A stretch of 9,582 nucleotides of DNA, taken from positions 1-9,582 of the forward strand of contig JBILFC010000099.1 in NCBI GenBank assembly GCA_044351785.1. The letters run 5' to 3'. This DNA comes from JAIYCX01 sp044351785. GTDB taxonomy: Bacteria; Bdellovibrionota_C; UBA2361; SZUA-149; DAOLCO01. The notes under the pieces were generated by a model. The model was not told the DNA's origin. It worked only from the letters and a program-made list of their open reading frames with translations, and did no database searches. This document shows positions 1-5,746 of this stretch, piece after piece (the first letter of the stretch is position 1; each line of letters starts with the position of its first letter). The translations under genes were made by a program, and so were the position numbers.

Positions 1-323
1 TCAGGATTTTCAACAATGATGTAGTAGATTACTACCTCATATCCAAGCTTCTTAGCTTTACTAATGAGATTTATCCAAGTCCTTCCTGATAGAGTCGTCT
101 CAAAAGAAACATCCTTCCCAGTATGCAAACAATCATTAAGTTGATTGAGCATAATTTTACCAGCAGTGATTTCTCCACCTTTTATATTAGAAGCGTCTAA
201 CCCCTTAGCAATCACATCAGCATTAATCATGTTAGACAACCGACTAGACTCAATAAGATACTCAGACAGAGTAGTCTTGCCACAACCATTAGGCCCCCCT
301 ACAATTTCTAACTTCTTACCCAT
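1..323 (-). CDS. Zeta-toxin-like P-loop kinase, N-terminal part (runs off the window)
   Basis: The first 107 residues are visible; the gene continues beyond base 1. Right after the start there is a Walker A P-loop (GGPNGCGKTT, residues about 9-18). It is followed by an INADVIA motif (about 36-42) and FETTLSGR (about 77-84), then a YEVVIYYIIV beta strand. This order is typical of the zeta toxin family (Pfam zeta_toxin). Characterised members phosphorylate UDP-N-acetylglucosamine, but many chromosomal members have no proven toxicity. The ATG at 323 is chosen because an in-frame stop lies 10 codons upstream and no other standard start codon lies between. It has no clear Shine-Dalgarno sequence. 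The gene follows tsf on the same strand but lies beyond a strong terminator, so it probably has its own promoter. No antitoxin gene fits in the 144 bases upstream. The family call is firm; toxin activity is not shown. Confidence 0.82.
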   Translation of the reverse strand, partial: MGKKLEIVGGPNGCGKTTLSEYLIESSRLSNMINADVIAKGLDASNIKGGEITAGKIMLNQLNDCLHTGKDVSFETTLSGRTWINLISKAKKLGYEVVIYYIIVENP

Positions 324-351
324 CAGATCATTTATATAAATTTCAAATTCT

Positions 352-379
352 TAAATTATTGATAGTATAAATTATTGAT
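352..379. repeat. 12-base direct repeat upstream of the zeta-like gene
   Basis: TAAATTATTGAT occurs perfectly at 352-363 and 368-379, a 16-base start-to-start spacing. It lies 29-56 bases upstream of the zeta-like start. Read on the minus strand, a TATACT hexamer that resembles a -10 element lies between the copies. No convincing -35 accompanies it. The arrangement could be a pair of operator half-sites over the promoter, but the very high AT content makes chance repetition plausible. Confidence 0.4.
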
Positions 380-419
380 CAAAAAAGTGCATCTAAAAAC
401 ATACTCGCGACATTAATAA

Positions 420-444
420 AAAAGGGCTCACTAAGAGCCCTTTT
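420..444 (-). terminator. Intrinsic terminator of the rpsB-tsf operon
   Basis: Positions 420-429 and 435-444 form a 10-base-pair stem with GGGCTC/GAGCCC at its core and a 5-base loop. On the minus strand it is followed by a T-rich run (TTTTTTATTA, counting the stem's terminal T's). It begins 24 bases after the tsf stop codon. The A/T-rich ends of the stem could also work in the other direction, but no plus-strand gene ends here. Confidence 0.9.
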
Positions 445-467
445 AAGTTCGAGGTGACAGGATAAAA

Positions 468-1121
468 TTATCCGTTAATCACAGCCTTCACTTCTTCAGC
501 GAAGTCTACTGATTCCTTAACAATCCCCTCACCTAGCTCAAATCGAGAGAATCTTCTACAAACAATCTTCTCACCCATTTTAGCTGTTAGCTCAGTAAGT
601 AGTTGTCCAATCTTCTTCTTACCACTTGGATCTCTAACATCCACTTGATCAACAAGACAAATTTCTTCAAAGTACTTCTCAAGCTTACCTGGTAAAATCT
701 TATCAGCCATTTTCTCTTGTTCTGGCTTAAGCTGACCCTTGAATACTTCAGTTTCTCTATCGATATCTTCTTGAGATACTTCTTCACGAGAAACATACTT
801 AGGCTTAGCCCATGCAATGTGCATAGCAAGATCCTTAGCTAACGATTCAAACTCTGGATTTCTTGCAACGAAATCAGTTTCACAGTTAAGCTCAACGATA
901 ACACCAATTCTGTTCCCAGGGTGCGTGTAGCAAAGAACAGTACCTTCAGCAGCAACCTTACCAGCTCTCTTCTCAGCAGTCTTAAGACCCTTCTTTCTAA
1001 GAGCATCTTGTGCTGCTTCAATATCCCCATTAGCTTCTGTTAAAGCCTTCTTACAATCCATCATCCCTGCACCAGTCCTATCTCTGAGCGTACGGACAAG
1101 CTCTGCACTAATTTGTGACAT
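468..1121 (-). CDS. tsf: Elongation factor Ts (EF-Ts), short form
   Basis: This is the guanine nucleotide exchange factor that releases GDP from EF-Tu during translation in the cytoplasm. The N-terminal UBA-like region (residues 1 to about 45, with RDRTGAGMMDCKKAL) and the signature ETDFVARN (81-88), which contacts EF-Tu, are both present. The protein has 217 residues, against 283 in E. coli and about 196 in Thermus. It therefore appears to have one shortened core domain, as in several non-enteric lineages. The ATG at 1121 is preferred over an in-frame TTG at 1136 because GGGAG at 1130-1134 lies 8 bases upstream of it. The gene follows rpsB by 36 bases and is presumably co-transcribed with it. 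The gene after the terminator is not pyrH, which often follows tsf. Confidence 0.97.
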   Translation of the reverse strand: MSQISAELVRTLRDRTGAGMMDCKKALTEANGDIEAAQDALRKKGLKTAEKRAGKVAAEGTVLCYTHPGNRIGVIVELNCETDFVARNPEFESLAKDLAMHIAWAKPKYVSREEVSQEDIDRETEVFKGQLKPEQEKMADKILPGKLEKYFEEICLVDQVDVRDPSGKKKIGQLLTELTAKMGEKIVCRRFSRFELGEGIVKESVDFAEEVKAVING

Positions 1122-1129
1122 CTTACAAT

Positions 1130-1134
1130 CTCCC
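1130..1134 (-). promoter_or_regulatory. Ribosome binding site deciding the tsf start
   Basis: GGGAG on the minus strand lies 8 bases before the ATG at 1121. The spacing is the same as at rpsB. The alternative TTG at 1136 would start upstream of this site, so the shorter protein is supported. Confidence 0.8.
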
Positions 1135-1157
1135 AATAATCATTATTTATAATCTAA

Positions 1158-2078
1158 TTAAACTGCTTCTGCTTCAGCTACGCTTTCTTGAACCTTAACC
1201 TGAGGTTCAGTCTTAGCAGCAGGAGCATTATCTTTTCCTAATCTCTTAGAATAAGTTGAACGCCCTTCAAGCACAGCATCAGCTACAGCTTGGCAGAAAA
1301 GTCTAACAGCTCTAGTTCCGTCATCGTTAGATGGAATTGGATATAGAACCTGACTTGGATCACAGTTAGTATCGACTAAAGCGACAACAGGAATATCAAG
1401 CTTCTGAGCTTCCTTAATCGCAATATCTTCTCTCTTAGTATCAATGACGAACATTAGAGAAGGACTTCCATACATATCTCTAATACCACCAAGTGAGAAT
1501 TCTAACTTTTCTTTCTCACGAGACATCATAAGACGCTCTTTCTTTGTAAACTTTGTAGGCTTACCAGTTCTTTGTGCTTCTTCTTCATCCTTAAGAATCT
1601 GCTCAACCTTGCCCATTCTTTCAATACTCTTTCTGATAGTTTGAAAGTTTGTCATCATACCACCTAACCATCTCTTGGCTACGTAATATGCACCACAACG
1701 TCTTGCTTCTTCAACGATTGCATCTTGAGCTTGTTTCTTAGTTCCAACAAAAAGAACAGAACCACCTCTAGCAGCAACGTCAACAATAGCTTGACGAGCT
1801 TCAGTCCAACACTCAATTGTCTTAGGAAGGTTTACAACGTGTATACCGTTTCTAACACCATATATATATTTAGCCATTGCTGGATTCCAGCGGGCTGTCT
1901 GGTGCCCAAAGTGTACACCAGCTTCTAGTAGTGATCTTAAACTGATCTCTACTGGATCTCTTGGAGTGATATCACTCATTGTTGGATTAGCTTTTGCACT
2001 AATCTTAACAGATGCAATTGCACCCATTCCATTTGACTCAGGTTTCTTAGAGTCTATATTTTCTTGACTTGATTCCAC
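1158..2078 (-). CDS. rpsB: Small ribosomal subunit protein S2 (uS2)
   Basis: S2 joins the 30S subunit late in assembly and helps recruit S1. The conserved core starts near residue 44 (EISLRSLLEAGVHFGHQ). It continues through RWNPAMAKYIYG, NLPKT, VLFVGTKKQAQ, KRWLGGMMTNF, FVIDTKREDIAIKEA and the VDTNCDP segment. The protein has 306 residues, longer than the roughly 240 of E. coli. The extra length comes from about 40 polar N-terminal residues and an Ala/Glu-rich C-terminal tail of about 30. The GTG start at 2078 is chosen because AGGAG lies 8 bases upstream. The next candidate, ATG at 1979, begins MSDITPRDP and has no Shine-Dalgarno sequence. A structured leader lies just upstream, and tsf follows in the same operon. 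Identity is certain; the start is well supported but not proven. Confidence 0.97.
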   Translation of the reverse strand: MESSQENIDSKKPESNGMGAIASVKISAKANPTMSDITPRDPVEISLRSLLEAGVHFGHQTARWNPAMAKYIYGVRNGIHVVNLPKTIECWTEARQAIVDVAARGGSVLFVGTKKQAQDAIVEEARRCGAYYVAKRWLGGMMTNFQTIRKSIERMGKVEQILKDEEEAQRTGKPTKFTKKERLMMSREKEKLEFSLGGIRDMYGSPSLMFVIDTKREDIAIKEAQKLDIPVVALVDTNCDPSQVLYPIPSNDDGTRAVRLFCQAVADAVLEGRSTYSKRLGKDNAPAAKTEPQVKVQESVAEAEAV

Positions 2079-2086
2079 GATTAATT

Positions 2087-2091
2087 CTCCT
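2087..2091 (-). promoter_or_regulatory. Ribosome binding site deciding the rpsB GTG start
   Basis: AGGAG on the minus strand is 8 bases before the GTG at 2078. It lies 9 bases after the end of the predicted leader pseudoknot, so folding of the leader could influence access to it. It is the main reason for accepting the N-terminally extended S2. Confidence 0.8.
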
Positions 2092-2100
2092 AAAATACAA

Positions 2101-2204
2101 TATCTTGGTTATTCCTAGGTCTTTGGATTGTCTGGAACCATTCCAGACACAGTAAGTATAAAGAACATAAGCACCTTATACGCACCAAGATAAACCTAAA
2201 GACC
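2101..2204 (-). ncRNA. Predicted pseudoknotted rpsB leader RNA (candidate S2 autoregulatory element)
   Basis: Reading the minus strand, GGTCTTT (2204-2198) pairs with AAAGACC (2124-2118). TATCTTGGT (2192-2184) pairs with ACCAAGATA (2109-2101). The arm order is 1-2-1'-2', so the two helices of 7 and 9 base pairs together form a pseudoknot. The interior contains two hairpins. One is ATAAG/CTTAT with a 3-base loop (2179-2167). The other is a perfect 9-base-pair stem TGTCTGGAA/TTCCAGACA with a 3-base loop (2149-2129). The structure ends 9 bases before the rpsB ribosome binding site. S2 is known to repress rpsB-tsf through the rpsB 5' untranslated region in E. coli. The same role here is inferred from position and structure; the pairing is read directly. 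Confidence 0.65.
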
Positions 2205-2510
2205 GCGTTTATTTGGGCTGGTTCCTAACATAAAACAGAAGTCAACTCAAATTTATATACAACACTCTTAATCCCTATTAGGACTATTATGCTTGTTTAA
2301 AGTCTAACAGGTACTCACATGTATAAGCAAGCTATGCGCATACCAAATTAGATTTAAATATCAACTACTTAACTCTAATCAGCCTATTATAATTACGACT
2401 AAATCGGTATTTATTGTAAAAACCATTAGTATTTTGGTTCAAGTCATTAAAAAACACGAAAATATATAGGTAGGGATAAAAAACTAATAATTACTTAATT
2501 AAGAGAAAAT
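2205..2510. other. Divergent intergenic region between rpsB and the FliH/SctL-like gene
   Basis: No credible gene was seen on either strand. The region must hold the rpsB promoter (minus) and probably one for the plus-strand genes. On the minus strand TTGACT (2245-2240) looks like a -35 element, but no good -10 lies 16-18 bases downstream; TATGTT (2232-2227) is too close. Perfect palindromes occur at 2333-2342 (TATGCGCATA) and 2494-2503 (CTTAATTAAG). The second sits just before the weak GAGA-type ribosome binding site of the gene at 2511. No promoter is called with confidence. Confidence 0.5.
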
Positions 2511-3110
2511 ATGAATATTCTTCGACCTGAAAATCTTGGGAAGGATTTAATCAAAGAACTTAGCTCAGCTAAATGTGTTCTTTTAAATGCCGAGACTAAA
2601 GCAGAGTATATTATTGAACAGGCAGAACTTTGTAAAAAAGAGATTCACGAAAAAGCGTACGAAGAAGGATTATTACTTGGAGTAGATAATGTAAAATCAG
2701 AACTTCTAAATTATTCCAAAATGAATAAAGCCCAAACACAGAAAATTGAATCAATTTGTTATGATGTGATTAGAAAAATTCTAACAGAAGTAGTTCAAGA
2801 TGAGTTGTCAGACAGTCTTAAAAAAAGTCTTTCTAATAGAGTTTCAGCTGAGATTGAAACATATGCAAGCCAACTAGATCTCACTGAGACTAAAATAACA
2901 TTAGAATTACCCACTACAACCTCTGAAGAAGAAATCACAACAATAAAAGCCAAGTACCCTAACTTAAATATAATTAATAATATCGAAATTCTACCTAATT
3001 CATTTACGATTAAATCTCCTTTTGGTGAAATTCAATCCACTCCATATGAATATATTCAAAGTATTTCAGATCATCTTGAAGATACTGTACACCTAACAAA
3101 CTATATTTAA
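2511..3110 (+). CDS. FliH/SctL-family stator protein (flagellar or type III secretion)
   Basis: FliH and SctL (YscL/HrpE) proteins are peripheral-stalk subunits. They bind the N-terminus of the FliI/SctN ATPase and tether it to the export gate and C-ring at the inner membrane. The 199-residue protein starts with a long charged helical region (about residues 10-70) holding the AYEEGLLLG element (49-57) typical of the family. A helical middle follows. The C-terminal part contains ILPNSFTIKSPFGEIQST (about 160-177), matching the family ending in which a glycine-rich turn precedes a final helix. There is no signal peptide or membrane segment. The ATPase gene begins 13 bases after the stop, the usual neighbour of this family. 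Sequence similarity alone does not separate FliH from SctL, and divergence is high. Confidence 0.75.
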   Translation: MNILRPENLGKDLIKELSSAKCVLLNAETKAEYIIEQAELCKKEIHEKAYEEGLLLGVDNVKSELLNYSKMNKAQTQKIESICYDVIRKILTEVVQDELSDSLKKSLSNRVSAEIETYASQLDLTETKITLELPTTTSEEEITTIKAKYPNLNIINNIEILPNSFTIKSPFGEIQSTPYEYIQSISDHLEDTVHLTNYI

Positions 3111-3123
3111 ACTATGAGTTAAC

Positions 3124-4428
3124 ATGAATGAAATTAGTATTGATCTTAGCTCTATTAAAAAAAGTAAAGTTCTAGGTAAAGTCTTATCCTCTACTGGAGC
3201 GAATATAATTGCCGAACTACCCATAGCCAGCATAGGTGATATTGTCACAATAGAAAGCAACAATGGCAGTATAGTAGCTGAAGTATTAGGATTTTCAGAA
3301 AATAAAGTTCATCTGTCACCTTACACTGAGATAAAAGGCTTAACTCCTGGAGCTAAAGTAACAAGTGGCGCTAACAAAGAAGAATTAAAACTGGTTTCAA
3401 ACCTTGTCGGAAGTTTAACAGATGCCTATGGAAATATCCTAATACCAAGTAAAATTGGCTCAAATCAGATCCAGTTAAAAGGAAGCTATCCGCTATTCTC
3501 CCCTCCAGCAGAATTAATATCAAGAGAACCAATCAACGAACCACTCTGGACAGGGATCAGAAGTATTGATGCATTTACCACCATTGGAAAAGGACAAAAG
3601 TTATTAATGCTCGCTGAACCTGGAGTTGGTAAATCTTCATTACTTCTCTCACTCTGTCAAAGTATAGAAGCAGACCTTGTAATTGTGGCATTAATAGGAG
3701 AACGAGGCAGAGAAGTTATAGAGTTTCATAAAGAACTAGTGGCCACAGGCGGTAATAAAAAAACGATTGTTGTAAGCTCAACCAGTGACACCTCTCCACT
3801 CCTAAAAAAGCGGGCAGCGCTAACAGCAATAAGAATGGCAGAAATTGCTAGAGATCAAGGGCTAAACGTATTCTTAGCATTTGATTCTTTAACTAGATAT
3901 ATCCGAGCACTAAGAGACATCGGACTATCCGCCGGACAAATGCCTGTCAGGAGAGGATATCCAGCAAGTGTATTCGATGAGATACCAAAGTATATTGAGA
4001 GATCTGGCAAATTCTCTACAGGCTCAATTACCTCGATCTATACTATGCTTAGCTCAGGAGACCTTGAAGATGACCCATTAGTGGAAGAAGTAAAAGGTTT
4101 AACAGATGGGCATTTAATACTTAGTAGAAAACTAGCCGAAGAAAGTCATTTTCCAGCACTTCACATTAACCAGTCACTATCTAGGGTAGCTAGAAGATTT
4201 TATGACGATTCTGATCTACAGATTATAGATAGCATTAGAGCACTCTATGCAGAACTAAAAGAAAGTCGAGACATTCTACTTCTTGGTGGTGATTCAAAAG
4301 GAATTACTCGAACAGAGGATAAACTCAGTTTAATAAAAGACTTTTTAGTACAGAATAATAATTGTTCTTACAATTCCAATGACCTTCGCCTAGAATTAAG
4401 CAAACTATACCAGGATTTAAATACCTAA
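3124..4428 (+). CDS. FliI/SctN (YscN)-family type III export ATPase
   Basis: This family forms hexameric ATPases, related to the F1 beta subunit, that unfold and feed substrates into flagellar or type III secretion export. The 434-residue length is typical. An N-terminal beta-barrel-like region (about 1-90) comes first. The Walker A loop AEPGVGKS is at 164-171, and IGERGREV with the catalytic Glu is at 191-198. Walker B ends at Asp254 (FLAFDSLTRY), with RRGYPASVFDEIP at about 276-288. Then come GSITSIYTMLSSGD, DDPLVEEVKGLTDGHLILSRKLAE and SLSRVARR, where Arg354 is the likely arginine finger. All catalytic elements are present, so an active enzyme is expected. The motifs are diverged: Ala-Glu-Pro in the P-loop instead of the usual Ala-Gly-Ser, and no clear 'GRPLDG' segment. 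FliJ/SctO, FliG and gate genes are absent nearby, so flagellar versus injectisome origin is undecided. Confidence 0.9.
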   Translation: MNEISIDLSSIKKSKVLGKVLSSTGANIIAELPIASIGDIVTIESNNGSIVAEVLGFSENKVHLSPYTEIKGLTPGAKVTSGANKEELKLVSNLVGSLTDAYGNILIPSKIGSNQIQLKGSYPLFSPPAELISREPINEPLWTGIRSIDAFTTIGKGQKLLMLAEPGVGKSSLLLSLCQSIEADLVIVALIGERGREVIEFHKELVATGGNKKTIVVSSTSDTSPLLKKRAALTAIRMAEIARDQGLNVFLAFDSLTRYIRALRDIGLSAGQMPVRRGYPASVFDEIPKYIERSGKFSTGSITSIYTMLSSGDLEDDPLVEEVKGLTDGHLILSRKLAEESHFPALHINQSLSRVARRFYDDSDLQIIDSIRALYAELKESRDILLLGGDSKGITRTEDKLSLIKDFLVQNNNCSYNSNDLRLELSKLYQDLNT

Positions 4429-4518
4429 ACATCTTAACTGACCGACATTCCTAGATATTTCATAACTTGCCTACAACCCTGTAATATTAAGAAAATTAGG
4501 AAAAATACCGATACCTGA

Positions 4519-4535
4519 TTAAGAATTTTTCTTAA
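4519..4535 (+). promoter_or_regulatory. Inverted repeat just upstream of the PilV-like start
   Basis: TTAAGAA and TTCTTAA form a perfect 7-base inverted repeat with a 3-base T loop, ending 6 bases before the ATG at 4542. It lies at the end of the 113-base gap after the ATPase gene. It lacks the GC stem and T run of a terminator. It could be a regulator site or an RNA hairpin limiting ribosome access, since the start has only a short AGG set too close to it. No convincing sigma-70 or sigma-54 promoter was found in 4429-4541. Confidence 0.35.
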
Positions 4536-4541
4536 TAGGTC

Positions 4542-5294
4542 ATGAGTAGTAAAAAAAACGTAACAGACAAGGAGGGTTTTACCCTCATTGAAATAATGGC
4601 AGCTATTGCCATTTTTGCTATCGTCATTGCCACTGCTACAACTTCCATGAATAGCTACCAAGATTTAAATCACCAAGGTGAAATCAGGTCAGAAGGTAGT
4701 CAAGCTGCTCAGTCAGTAATTGATGAACTTAGAACAATCGATATTACCACTTTACCAAACTCAGGCACTGCACCGGCTAGAATAATCACCATGAACTCAA
4801 ATCGACCATACTCTGTAGAAATCTCCTACTGTACCGATGCACAGTACTGTCCATCAGCGAATGTTAGACAGGTACATTTAGAAGTCTTTCACAGAGATAA
4901 CTTAGTTTATACAACGGAGGCTGTATTTACAGATCTTGGCGCAGCACCAGGTAGCACCTACTCACCTACGCCTATCTATGCAACTCCGACACCAACTCCT
5001 ACAGCTACCCCTACAGCTACCGCCACACCTACAGCCACACCTACAGCAACTTTAACTGCAACACCAACTGTGACCAGAACAGCTACACCGACTCCAACAG
5101 CTACTGCAACTGCAACATCTAGTAGAACACCTACAAGGACTCCGACTCCTACTTTAACTGTGACAGCTACACCTACTAGAACGCCTACACCTACATTAAC
5201 AGCAACTGCTACTTTAACAGCTACACCGACTGCTACGCGCACAAGAACACCAACTCCAACAAGCACACCATGTAGGACTTGGAGATGCAGATAA
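4542..5294 (+). CDS. pilV: PilV/GspI-like minor prepilin with long Thr/Pro-rich C-terminal tail
   Basis: This is a type IV prepilin-like protein, exported and cut by prepilin peptidase after Gly12 (KEG/FTLIE). The mature protein has Phe1 and the conserved Glu5, followed by a hydrophobic helix (about residues 13-36). A small globular part (about 40-135) has two cysteines, Cys97 and Cys103, that could form a disulfide. From about residue 141 to 243 the chain is almost wholly Thr, Pro and Ala with scattered Arg and Leu. It ends in CRTWRCR. Such a tail is not part of normal PilV or GspI proteins and probably extends from the pilus as a stalk. The class I judgement (PilV/GspI) rests on the short insert-free leader and on gene order: three other prepilin-like genes follow immediately. 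Its last 10 bases overlap the next gene. A run of eight A's lies at codons 3-6. Confidence 0.85.
   Translation: MSSKKNVTDKEGFTLIEIMAAIAIFAIVIATATTSMNSYQDLNHQGEIRSEGSQAAQSVIDELRTIDITTLPNSGTAPARIITMNSNRPYSVEISYCTDAQYCPSANVRQVHLEVFHRDNLVYTTEAVFTDLGAAPGSTYSPTPIYATPTPTPTATPTATATPTATPTATLTATPTVTRTATPTPTATATATSSRTPTRTPTPTLTVTATPTRTPTPTLTATATLTATPTATRTRTPTPTSTPCRTWRCR
4962..5270 (+). repeat. Degenerate six-base repeat encoding the Thr/Pro tail
   Basis: About 310 bases are built from variants of ACACCT, ACAGCT, ACTCCG and similar codon pairs, encoding Thr-Pro and Thr-Ala dipeptides. The unit is a multiple of three, so gain or loss of copies would keep the frame and change tail length only. The copies are diverged in third positions, which suggests an old repeat kept by selection on the protein rather than recent slippage. 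The opposite strand has an open frame rich in Val, a by-product of the repeat. Confidence 0.8.
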
Positions 5295-5746
5295 ACAAAG
5301 AAATCATTAACTCACCGAATACTAGTGGGTTCAGTATATTTGAACTGCTAGTTGTTTTAATTATATTTGCCATTTTATCTGCAAGTGTGATGAGCAATGT
5401 TAAGGAAATTAATCGGCCTTTAACAAATGCATCCTTTGAGTTGACGCATTTTCTTAGACTTGCACGTTCTAGAGCTATTTCTCAAACAACATTTATTAAA
5501 GTAGCTCCACTATCTGCATTTAAACTAGCAGCATACACCGGTGAATCATGTGCTACTACTACAACAGCAATTAGTAATCTAACTTTAGACTTACCTGACA
5601 ACACAAATCTAATTGCTACAGATTGGTCAATATGTTTCTCTCCGAGAGGTCTGACTCCAACTTCAACAACCTTTACAATTAGCGATGAAAACAATTCAAC
5701 TCGAGTTGTAGAAATTGCTCTAGGTGGAGGGGTAAGAATGCAATGA
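5285..5746 (+). CDS. FimT/GspH-like minor prepilin
   Basis: This 153-residue prepilin-like protein has the cleavage site TSG/FSIFELL. Gly15 is the last leader residue and Glu20 is the mature Glu5, followed by a hydrophobic helix (to about residue 37). The segment after it (LTHFLRLARSRAISQ) resembles the conserved helix of GspH/FimT, where an ArgxxAxxR-type motif follows the membrane region. The ending (FTISDENNSTRVVEIALGGGVRM) also fits that family. Cysteines in GESCATT and WSICFSP may pair. The ATG at 5285 is preferred to the in-frame TTG at 5279, because AGGA at 5274-5277 lies 7 bases before it. It overlaps the PilV-like gene by 10 bases and the next gene by 4, so coupled translation is likely. 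In type II secretion the H, I, J and K pseudopilins form the tip; this gene would be the H-type member. Confidence 0.85.
   Translation: MQINKEIINSPNTSGFSIFELLVVLIIFAILSASVMSNVKEINRPLTNASFELTHFLRLARSRAISQTTFIKVAPLSAFKLAAYTGESCATTTTAISNLTLDLPDNTNLIATDWSICFSPRGLTPTSTTFTISDENNSTRVVEIALGGGVRMQ

Noticed and set aside
145..339. Short plus-strand open frame at the left end
   Set aside because: It lies antisense to the zeta-like gene, which has clear family motifs, and has no recognisable features of its own.
587..1030. Minus-strand open frames of 63 and 80 codons inside tsf
   Set aside because: They are other-frame readings of the confirmed EF-Ts gene.
1444..1928. Plus-strand open frames inside rpsB
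   Set aside because: They are antisense to the conserved S2 core and show no family features or ribosome binding site.
2240..2245. TTGACT as the -35 element of the rpsB promoter
   Set aside because: No acceptable -10 hexamer is found 16-18 bases downstream, so it was not called as a promoter; it remains only a possibility.
4570..4576. AAGGAGG sequence resembling a strong ribosome binding site
   Set aside because: It lies inside the PilV-like coding sequence at the Lys-Glu-Gly cleavage codons, and the next ATG is too far downstream to be served by it.
4976..5266. Val-rich open frame on the minus strand of the Thr/Pro repeat
   Set aside because: It is the reverse-complement reading of ACN codons (GT-rich), with monotonous Gly/Val composition and no ribosome binding site; a by-product of the repeat.
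4978..5270. Repeat array looking at first like a CRISPR or tandem DNA repeat
   Set aside because: There are no constant-length spacers or conserved repeat units; the periodicity is six bases and is explained by Thr-Pro/Thr-Ala coding.
5273..5294. Frameshift joining the PilV-like tail to the next gene
   Set aside because: The next gene has its own start, ribosome binding site and complete prepilin leader, and a stop codon at 5273-5275 precedes it in its frame, so the two are separate genes.
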